Assembly: GCA_031276355.1 (NCBI GenBank)
Contig: JAISNC010000028.1
Location: 1 to 64,000 of the forward strand
Reading direction: 5' to 3'
Length of the DNA stretch: 64,000 bases
From: Odoribacteraceae bacterium
Lineage (GTDB): Bacteria; Bacteroidota; Bacteroidia; Bacteroidales; Marinifilaceae
The position numbers and the translations under genes were made by a program. Under the pieces are notes generated by a model. It was given only the letters and a program-made list of their open reading frames with translations. It did no database searches and had not been told where the DNA came from. Shown here piece after piece: positions 40,285-48,027 of this stretch. Every line of letters begins with the position of its first letter. Within the stretch, counting starts at the first letter, position 1.

Positions 40285-40992
40285 ATGCCTAACTCGTTTT
40301 TCAGGTTCAAGCAATTCACGATTTACCAGGAGCGTTGCGCGATGAAGGTGGGTACCGATGGGGTACTGCTGGGAGCGTGGGCCGATCTGGAACGGGCGGC
40401 CTCTATCCTCGACGTCGGCAGCGGTAGCGGCCTGATCGCCTTGATGGCGGCCCAACGTGCCCCGATGGCCGTTATTCACGCCGTGGAGATAGACCAGGAG
40501 GCGTGCGGGCAAGCGAGGGAGAATATCGCGCGATCTCCTTGGAGCGATCGGGTCATCCTCTTCGAGGGAGCCGTCCAGCAGTTTCAGCCCGCGTGCCTCT
40601 ACGACGTCATCCTCTGTAACCCTCCCTTCTTCGTCCGTTCCACCCCCAGCCCCCGGCCTGGCAAAAATATCGCTCGCCACTGTGAGACCCTGACGCACGA
40701 AGAGCTACTCGTTGTCGCCGAGAGGGCGCTCGCCCCGGGGGGTACCCTCCAGGTGATATTGCCCGTTGTCGAGGCGGAACGATTCTCGCGACACGCCGTC
40801 GCGCGGCAGTGGTACGTCAACAAGACCGCCCACGTCCTGCCAACCCCCGGGAAAGCTCCCAAGCGCGTGCTTCTCCTCCTCGCGCGGGAAGAGAGGCCCC
40901 CCGTGCACGAGACGCTGATCATCGAGATAGAGCGACACGACTACCACGAGAGCTACTTGAATTTAATCCGCGCGTTTTATTTAAACGCTTGA
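40285..40992 (+). CDS. trmN6: tRNA1(Val) (adenine(37)-N6)-methyltransferase
   Basis: FRFKQFTIYQERCAMKVGTDGVLLGAWA...ILDVGSGSGLIALMAAQR...DVILCNPPFF. Confidence 0.92.
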   Translation: MPNSFFRFKQFTIYQERCAMKVGTDGVLLGAWADLERAASILDVGSGSGLIALMAAQRAPMAVIHAVEIDQEACGQARENIARSPWSDRVILFEGAVQQFQPACLYDVILCNPPFFVRSTPSPRPGKNIARHCETLTHEELLVVAERALAPGGTLQVILPVVEAERFSRHAVARQWYVNKTAHVLPTPGKAPKRVLLLLAREERPPVHETLIIEIERHDYHESYLNLIRAFYLNA

Positions 40993-41152
40993 CACATAGT
41001 ATCTATATCTCGTTCCGGCGTGCTTTAAATCTCCATATAGAAAAGATTAACGAACTCTTAACGCGCGGGCATCCCGTTTTGCTCTATCTTCGCGTCATAA
41101 AGTTGAAGACACAGTTTTTTTTCATAAGTTTGTATGTTTAGGTTAGTAGTTT

Positions 41153-41188
41153 AAGAGACCGTTCCATCGGTCTCTTACTTTTTTTTAC
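41153..41188 (+). terminator. Rho-independent terminator
   Basis: aagagaccg-ttccat-cggtctctt-acttttttttac. Confidence 0.85.
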
Positions 41189-41225
41189 TACTTTTCGCCC
41201 CGCGAATCACGAAAAAGAAAATTAT

Positions 41226-42176
41226 ATGCAAAAACGACAAATAGCCATGGGCATAGATATCGGGGGCACCAACACCATCGTCGGGCTGATCGATGCCGAG
41301 GGGCGATGCCTCGCGGAGGAGTCTATTAAAACGTGGGATTATCCCCGCGTGGAGGAGTTTGTTGATCGCGTGCACGCGGTCGGGCACGAGCAAGCGGCTG
41401 CCCTGAGTGTCTCGTTGGTCGGCATCGGCATCGGGGTGCCGACGGGAAACGCCGATGACGGTACCATCCACGCGAGCAATCTCCCCTGGAAAGGAGTGGT
41501 ACCCATCGCCGCGCTTTTCCGCGATCGTTTTCACCTGCCCGTCTTCGTGACGAACGACGCCAAGGCGGCTGTCCTGGGCGAGATGACCTACGGGGCGGCC
41601 CGGGGCATGAAGAACCTCGTCGTCGTCACGCTGGGCACGGGCCTGGGCTGCGGCATCGTGCTGAATGGCGCGTTGGTATACGGTCACGATGGCTTTGCCG
41701 GCGAGTTGGGCCACACCATCGTGACGCCGGGCGGGCGGGCGTGCGGCTGCGGGAGACGCGGCTGCCTGGAGACCTACGTCTCGGCTACCGGGATCAAGAG
41801 AACCGCGATCGAGTTGCTGGCCACGGAGGTAGATGATAGCCCGTTGCGAGAGATACCTTACGCGAGCCTCGGCTCCAAGGCGATCGACGAGGCGGCGGCC
41901 CGCGGGGACTCCATCGCGCTAAAGACATTTCGCTACACGGGGGAGATCCTGGGCTTGGCCCTGGCGAACCTGGTCGCGATCATTCGCCCCGAGGCGATCT
42001 TCTTGCAAGGGGGAGGCGCCAAGGCTGGCCCGTGGTTTTACGACGCGATCAACCGGTCGATGGATGAAAACCTCCTCTTCCTCTACAAGGGCCAAGTCCC
42101 CGTTCATCGTTCCCTTCTCCCCGATGGGGCCATCATCGGGGCCTCCGCCCTGGTTTGGCGCGCGCGACGGGGGTAA
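41226..42176 (+). CDS. ROK family sugar kinase (glucokinase-like)
   Basis: MGIDIGGTNTIVGLIDAEG...VFVTNDAKAAVLGEMTYGAARGMKNLVVVTLGTGLGCGIV...GELGHTIVTPGGRACGCGRRGCLETYVS. Confidence 0.93.
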   Translation: MQKRQIAMGIDIGGTNTIVGLIDAEGRCLAEESIKTWDYPRVEEFVDRVHAVGHEQAAALSVSLVGIGIGVPTGNADDGTIHASNLPWKGVVPIAALFRDRFHLPVFVTNDAKAAVLGEMTYGAARGMKNLVVVTLGTGLGCGIVLNGALVYGHDGFAGELGHTIVTPGGRACGCGRRGCLETYVSATGIKRTAIELLATEVDDSPLREIPYASLGSKAIDEAAARGDSIALKTFRYTGEILGLALANLVAIIRPEAIFLQGGGAKAGPWFYDAINRSMDENLLFLYKGQVPVHRSLLPDGAIIGASALVWRARRG

Positions 42177-42217
42177 CGCGAACGCCCGTTTAAATCCACC
42201 CCGTGTTCCCGGGCAAC

Positions 42218-42248
42218 TTTTGAATATCGCGAGATTGTCTTACCTTTG
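42218..42248 (+). promoter_or_regulatory. Putative promoter of the 42.3-47.9 kb operon (TTTTG-N18-TACCTTTG)
   Basis: ttttg aatatcgcgagattgtct tacctttg, about 33 nt before ATG 42281. Confidence 0.65.
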
Positions 42249-42280
42249 TCAGAACAAAATCGGGTAAAGTGAGCGTTTAA

Positions 42281-43793
42281 ATGATACAAGAAACGATTAT
42301 AATCATCGGTGGAGGAATGGGTGGACTATTTTGCGGCGCGATCTTGGCAAAAGAGGGGTTCCGTGTCCGGGTTTTTGAACAGCATCACGCTATCGGTGGT
42401 GGCCTGCACGAGTTTCGTCGTGACGGCATCTCCTTCGAGACCGGCATGCACGTTGCCGGGGCCTTCCACCCGGGCGGGGCGCTCTATCGTCTTTGTTCCT
42501 ACCTCGGCATCATGGAGCGCCTCGCGTTGTTGCCCGCTGACGAGGAGTGTTTCGAGCTTTTTCACGTCGCGAGCGACGGGAAACGCTACAAGACGCCGCG
42601 CGGGGCCGCGCGGCTTGTCGAATCGCTTGCGTCCGAGTTTCCCGGCGAGAAGGAGAATATCCGGCGACACGTTCACGCGCTTTACGCGCTTTGCGACGAG
42701 GTCCAGTTTTATGACCTCCGCCTTCCTCCCTCCCGGCCCGATCACTTCCTTCTTTTCTCCCGCGGTGTTGGCGAGTTTATCGATTCTTTTACCTCCAACG
42801 AGCGCCTGCGGCACGTGCTTGCCTTTCGCAATCCCCTCTATGCCGGTGATCGCGACAAGACGCCCGCTTACGTTCACGCGTTCGTGAGCAAGTTGTACAT
42901 CGATGGGGCCACCCGCTTCATCGGCGGCAGCCAGCAACTGGCAGACGCGCTCGTCGACGTTATCGCGCGTGCCGGTGGCGAGGTACATGCCGCTCGCGGG
43001 GTCACGCGGGTGGAGATCGACGGGAAACGGGTCGATCATGTCGTCACGGTCGACGGCGAACGTCACCGCGCCGCGTGGTATATATCCTCCATCCACCCCT
43101 CCTCGTTGTTCGACCTGCTCGATCGCTCCCGGTTACAGCGCTCTTATTGGCAGCGGATCGACTCGATCCCCTCGACTTACTCCGCCTTTACCCTTTACAT
43201 CACGTTCAAGCCGGGCACTTTCCCCTTTTTTAATTATACCTATTATTACATGGACGATTACGCGGCCACCTGGCAACAGGCCGCGTATACCGACGCCTCT
43301 TGGCCGCGCGGCCTGATGTGCGTCACTCCCCCGGTGACGGCGAACGACGCGTACGCCGAGAAGATGATCGTGAATTGCATCATGCGGTTTGATACCGTCA
43401 GGCCCTGGGAAAACACGATCACCGGCCGGCGGGGCGAGGGGTACGAAGGCTTTCAAGCGAGAGCGGGAGCGTCGCGTGCTCGACAAGCTCGAGGAGATCT
43501 TCCCCGGCATCCGCTCTTGCATCAAGCACCTTTACAGCGCCACGCCCCTGACCATCCGCGACTATTACAAGCAGAAGGAGGGCGCCCTGTACGGGGTGAA
43601 GCGGGAGCGCGATCGCGTGGAACTCTCCTATCTCCCCGTCCGCACGAAGCTCGCGAACTTGCTGCTCACGGGACAGAACGTCAACCTGCACGGCATCCTC
43701 GGCGTTCCTATCACGGCGGTCGACACGTGTTCCGCGCTCGTGGGGATGGAGTATTTGCTGGACAAGATAAACCATAAAACATACACGACATGA
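42281..43793 (+). pseudogene. CrtI/retinol-saturase-like NAD(P)/FAD oxidoreductase, interrupted by a +1 frameshift near 43450
   Basis: MIQETIIIIGGGMGGLFCGAILAKEGFRVRVFEQHHAIGGGLHEFRRDGISFETGMH...; after GRRGEGYE the homologous-looking sequence continues in another frame: AFKRERERRVLDKLEEIFPGIRSCIKHLYSATPLTIRDYYKQKEGALYGVKRERDRVEL...NLHGILGVPITAVDTCSALVGMEYLLDKI. Confidence 0.85.
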
Positions 43794-45085
43794 AATTAAA
43801 ATTGATCTACCCTCGCTGGCAAAAGCTCAAGGGGCAAACCACTTTCAACCTCCCGCCACACGGCCCGGTGGCCTTCGCCGCCACCCTGCCGGAAGAGGTG
43901 GAGGTCTCTTTCACGGACGAGAACGTGGAGGAGATCGACTTCGACGAGGCGTGTGACCTCGTGGCCATCTCCATGATGCTAAGCACGCAGGCGCGCCGCG
44001 GCTGGGAGATCGCCGCCCGCTTCCGGGAACGCGGCAAGCAGGTGATCTTCGGCGGTATCGCCACCATGCTCCACGCCGAGGAGACCCTGGCGCATGCCGA
44101 CTCCATCTTTCTCGGCGAGTCCGAGGGGCGCATGGAGCAGGTGCTGGAAGATTGGCGGCGGGGCGCGTTGAAGAAGGTCTATAACTACATGGCGCGGCAG
44201 CCCGCCATCGAGCTGGTGGGGCCCGCGCGCAGGGAGTTGTACAAGCGCGCGCTTTACAACCACAAGGGGGTGCAGATGGTGGATCTTTTTCACGCCTCGC
44301 GCGGGTGCCGTTTCAGTTGCTACCCTTGTGCCGTCTCCTACCTCGGCGGGCGCGTCTTTCGCCCGCGCCCGATGGAGAGGGTGGTCGAGGAGCTGGCCAC
44401 CATCGAGAACAATCGCCTCTTTGTCGTCGACAACTCGTTGGCGCAAAACAAGGAGTGGGAGAAGCAGCTTTTCCGGGAGATGATCCCCTTCAAGAAAAAG
44501 TGGATCAGCCACACGATCGAGGACGACCCCGAGATCCTCGACCTGGCCGCCCGCGCCGGGGCGTGGTACGTCTACCAGGCCATATACGACACCTCCGACT
44601 ACATCAAGGAGCGGGTGAAGCGCTACCACGACCACGGCATCGGGGTCGAGGGCACCATCCTCCTCGGCTTAGACAACCAGACGGAGGACGATATCAAGCG
44701 CTTGATCGATTTTCTCCTCGAGATAGACCTCGACCTGGCCGAGTTCACGATCATGACCCCCTTCCCGCACACGAAGGGGTACGACGATCTCTTGCGCGAG
44801 AACCGGATCTTCGATTTTGACTGGGATCATTACAACGCCGGGCAGGTGGTCTTTCACCCGAAGCACATGAGCGCCAATCGCCTGCAGGAGTTGTACGACC
44901 ACGCGTGGGAGTCCTTCTACCGCGACGAGTCGCAGGAGTCCAAGATGTTCCGCCTCTTCTGCAAGGTGGCCCTGCGCGAGATGAACGAGGGCACCTACCG
45001 CGCGCGCGACCGGCGACTGGCGAACCGCTCCTTCGGCAAGGAGGTGGTCAGGAAAAATAGCGTGAATGAAATCAAGATATCATGA
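43790..45085 (+). CDS. B12-binding-type radical SAM protein
   Basis: DLVAISMMLSTQARRGWEIAARFRERGKQVIFGGIATMLHAEE (B12-binding-like) and ASRGCRFSCYPCAVSYLGG (CxxxCxxC). Confidence 0.9.
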   Translation: MKLKLIYPRWQKLKGQTTFNLPPHGPVAFAATLPEEVEVSFTDENVEEIDFDEACDLVAISMMLSTQARRGWEIAARFRERGKQVIFGGIATMLHAEETLAHADSIFLGESEGRMEQVLEDWRRGALKKVYNYMARQPAIELVGPARRELYKRALYNHKGVQMVDLFHASRGCRFSCYPCAVSYLGGRVFRPRPMERVVEELATIENNRLFVVDNSLAQNKEWEKQLFREMIPFKKKWISHTIEDDPEILDLAARAGAWYVYQAIYDTSDYIKERVKRYHDHGIGVEGTILLGLDNQTEDDIKRLIDFLLEIDLDLAEFTIMTPFPHTKGYDDLLRENRIFDFDWDHYNAGQVVFHPKHMSANRLQELYDHAWESFYRDESQESKMFRLFCKVALREMNEGTYRARDRRLANRSFGKEVVRKNSVNEIKIS

Positions 45086-45438
45086 AAGTACCGGAAAAAT
45101 ACTACGACGAGATCTTCGAGTTCAAGGGGGCGTGGGACGTCCCCTCGAAATGCGGCTTGAAGATCATCGACAAGGGGGAGCGGAAGGTCGTCATCGTCAC
45201 GGAACTCTACCAGGATAACCCCGGCACCTCGGTCACCCGCGCCGGCCGGTCGCTTGCCGAGCAGGCGTGCGCGGCCAAGGGCGTGGATCTCGCGTCGGCC
45301 CTCTACCTCGAATGTAACCCCGACACGCGCTCGAAACTCTCCTTCTACGACGAGGAGTATTTCGAGGTCACCTTCGGCGGGGGCACGCCCTCTTACAGGT
45401 TATTAAGCCCGGGAGAGGTAAAAGAGTTGTTGTCATGA
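45082..45438 (+). CDS. Small protein of unknown function (118 aa)
   Basis: ATGA overlaps on both sides with radical SAM and ligase genes; MKVPEKYYDEIFEFKGAWDVPSKCGLKIIDKGERKVVIVTELYQDNPGTSVTRAGRSLAEQ. Confidence 0.8.
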   Translation: MKVPEKYYDEIFEFKGAWDVPSKCGLKIIDKGERKVVIVTELYQDNPGTSVTRAGRSLAEQACAAKGVDLASALYLECNPDTRSKLSFYDEEYFEVTFGGGTPSYRLLSPGEVKELLS

Positions 45439-46733
45439 GGGGGGCGGCCATAGAATACCGCCCGCTCGAGGAGATCAAGCTCTTCCAGGAAGAGAAGCTG
45501 CGGGAAGCGATCGCCTACCTGGCCCTCCGCTCGCCCTTTTACCGGCGCCTCTTCCGCGAGCACCGCGTCGACCCGGGCGCGATCCGGCGGATAGAAGACC
45601 TGCGTCGCCTTCCCTTCACCGGGAAGGAGAGCCTCCAGCGGTACAACGACGATTTCCTGTGCGTCCCGCGCGAGCGGGTGATCGACTACATCACCACCTC
45701 CGGGACGCTGGGCGACCCCGTGACCTTCGCCATGACCGACAAGGACCTGGATCGCCTGGCCTACAACGAGAAACTCTCGTTCCTGTGCACCGGCACGCGG
45801 CCCGGCGACGTCGTCCAGTTGATGACGACCCTCGACAAGCGTTTCATGGCGGGGTTGGCCTATTTCCTCGGCCTGCGCGCGCTGGGTGCCGGCATCATCC
45901 GCGTCGGTAACGGCATCCCCGAGTTGCAGTGGGACACGATCCGCCGCGTGCGCCCCGACACGATCATGTGCGTCCCCTCGTTCATCCTCCACGTGATCAA
46001 GTACGCGGAGGAGCACGGCATCGACTACCGCGCTTCCAGTGTCAAGAAAGCGGTTTGCATCGGCGAGGGGCTACGGGAGGCCGATTTCTCGCTCAACCTG
46101 CTGGGACAACGCGTCAAGGAGAAGTGGGACATCGCGCTCTACTCGACCTACGCCTCGACGGAGATGGCCACCACGTTCGCCGAGTGCGAGCACGGGCGCG
46201 GGGGGCACCACCACCCGGAACTGATCATCTGCGAGCTGGTGGACGAGCGCGGGAATCCCGTCGCGGAGGGGGAGGTGGGCGAGCTGGTGGTCACCACGCT
46301 GGGCGTCGAGGGGATGCCCCTGCTGCGCTTCAAGACGGGCGACCTGGTGAGCATGCACCTCGACCCCTGTCCCTGCGGGCGCACCTCCGCGCGCGTCAGC
46401 CCGGTGGTGGGGCGCACCGGTCACGCGATCAAGTTCAAGGGGACGACTCTCTATCCCCCCGCCCTCTTCGACGTGCTCGACAACGCGCCCCACGTCGAGA
46501 ATTACCTCGTCGAGGTGGATCGCGACGACAACGGCAACGACTGCGTCACCGTCCGCGTGGGGTTGCGCTCGCTCCCGGTCGACGATGTCGTGAAGGAGTT
46601 GAAGGATCGTTTCCGCGCGAAGGTGCGCGTGGCCCCCGATATCGTCACCTGCCCGGTGGAGGAGATCCGCCGCGCGAACTTCCCCGCCATGAGCCGCAAG
46701 CCGGTGAAATTCATCGATAAACGCGAGAGGTAG
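45435..46733 (+). CDS. PaaK-like adenylate-forming ligase (phenylacetate-CoA ligase family)
   Basis: DYITTSGTLGDPVTFAMTDKDLDRLAYNEKLSFLCTGTRPGDVVQLMTT...STYASTEMATTFAECEHGRGGHHHPELIICELVDE...LLRFKTGDLVSMHLDPCPCGRTSARVSPVVGRTGHAIKFKGTTLYP. Confidence 0.88.
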   Translation: MRGAAIEYRPLEEIKLFQEEKLREAIAYLALRSPFYRRLFREHRVDPGAIRRIEDLRRLPFTGKESLQRYNDDFLCVPRERVIDYITTSGTLGDPVTFAMTDKDLDRLAYNEKLSFLCTGTRPGDVVQLMTTLDKRFMAGLAYFLGLRALGAGIIRVGNGIPELQWDTIRRVRPDTIMCVPSFILHVIKYAEEHGIDYRASSVKKAVCIGEGLREADFSLNLLGQRVKEKWDIALYSTYASTEMATTFAECEHGRGGHHHPELIICELVDERGNPVAEGEVGELVVTTLGVEGMPLLRFKTGDLVSMHLDPCPCGRTSARVSPVVGRTGHAIKFKGTTLYPPALFDVLDNAPHVENYLVEVDRDDNGNDCVTVRVGLRSLPVDDVVKELKDRFRAKVRVAPDIVTCPVEEIRRANFPAMSRKPVKFIDKRER

Positions 46734-46736
46734 GGC

Positions 46737-47888
46737 ATGGAAGGCGACCCGTTCGATGACTTGCGGCCCTACCGCGACGCGGAGATCGCGCCCGCCATGC
46801 GCCGCGTGGTCGGCGATCCCCTTTTCCCCGCCCTCTCCTCGTTCGTCTACCCGGGGCGCGACGTGGAGGAGGTGAAGGCGATGATACGGGGCTACACCAC
46901 GGTCGACCAGTTCCAGGCCGGGGCCATGAGCGCGTTCGTGGAACGGGTGATCGCCCGCTCCATCAGTCGCTTCTCGTGCACCGGCCTCGACGGGCTGGAT
47001 CCCGGCGAGCGCTACCTTTTCGTCTCCAACCACCGGGACATCGTGCTGGACTCCTCCCTGCTCCAGTACGCCCTCCACCGGGCGGGGCACCGTACCACCG
47101 AGATCTCCTTCGGCAGCAACCTGATGACCTCCCCGCTCGCGGTCGACATCGGCAAGTCGAACAAGATGTTCACGCTCCTGCGCGGCGGTAACGCGCGGGA
47201 GCTTCCCGCCCGCTCGCGGCACCTATCGGCCTACATCCGCCACGCGCTCCTCGAGAAGCGCGAGTCGGTGTGGATCGCGCAACGCAACGGACGCGCGAAG
47301 GACGGCCGCGACGTCACGGAACGGGGGATCATCAAGATGTTCCGCATGAGCGCCCCCGGCGACCCGGTCGACGCGCTGGCGGCCCTGCGGGTCGTCCCCG
47401 TCTCCGTCTCCTACCAGTGGGAACCGTGCGACGCGCTGAAGGCCATGGAGGTCTATCGCTTCTCCCGCGCGGGGAGCTACACCAAGCGGCCCGGGGAGGA
47501 TCTCGAGAGCATCCTCGCCGGCATCACGCGACCCAAGGGGGAGGTGCACCTCCACGCGGGGACGCCGCTGTCGCGGGACGCGCTGGCCCCGCTCGCCGCC
47601 CTGCCGGGCAACGCGTTTAACGCGCGGGTGGCCGCCCTGGTGGACGAGCAGGTGACCGGGAACTACCGCCTGACGTGCAACAATTACATCGCCCACGACC
47701 TGCGCTCCTCCTCCGGGCGGCACGCGGGGCGCTACACGCCGGGCGAACGGGAGGCGTTCATCCGGCACTACCGCGCGGCCCTCCCCGCCGGCGTAGAGGA
47801 CAGGGCGCTCCTCGAGGACATCTTCCTGGGGATATACGCCAACCCCGTCGACGCGCGGGAAAGGCTGGAACGCGGGCGGGATACGTAG
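46737..47888 (+). CDS. PlsC-like acyltransferase (glycerol-3-phosphate acyltransferase-type)
   Basis: GERYLFVSNHRDIVLDSSLLQYALHRAG (NHxxxxD), GKSNKMFTLLRGGNARELPARSRHLSAYIRHALLEKRESVWIAQRNGRAKDGRD. Confidence 0.87.
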   Translation: MEGDPFDDLRPYRDAEIAPAMRRVVGDPLFPALSSFVYPGRDVEEVKAMIRGYTTVDQFQAGAMSAFVERVIARSISRFSCTGLDGLDPGERYLFVSNHRDIVLDSSLLQYALHRAGHRTTEISFGSNLMTSPLAVDIGKSNKMFTLLRGGNARELPARSRHLSAYIRHALLEKRESVWIAQRNGRAKDGRDVTERGIIKMFRMSAPGDPVDALAALRVVPVSVSYQWEPCDALKAMEVYRFSRAGSYTKRPGEDLESILAGITRPKGEVHLHAGTPLSRDALAPLAALPGNAFNARVAALVDEQVTGNYRLTCNNYIAHDLRSSSGRHAGRYTPGEREAFIRHYRAALPAGVEDRALLEDIFLGIYANPVDARERLERGRDT

Positions 47889-47961
47889 GGGCGAAAAACC
47901 TTTCGCCCGCGCCGCTCACGCGGGCGACCCCGCGACCTCCCGCGGGTCAAAGATATTCCTT

Positions 47962-48002
47962 AAAAAACGGCCGTCGCGGGCGAGTAAGCCCGTTTTTTTT
48001 TA
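47962..48002 (+). terminator. Probable terminator after the acyltransferase gene
   Basis: aaaaaacggcc...gggcgagtaagcccgtttttttttt. Confidence 0.6.
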
Positions 48003-48027
48003 AATTCGCGTGAGATAATTCAAGATC

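Noticed and set aside
46071-47222. 383-aa minus-strand ORF across ligase and acyltransferase
   Set aside because: Antisense to two genes with motif support; His/Val/Gly/Arg-rich translation.
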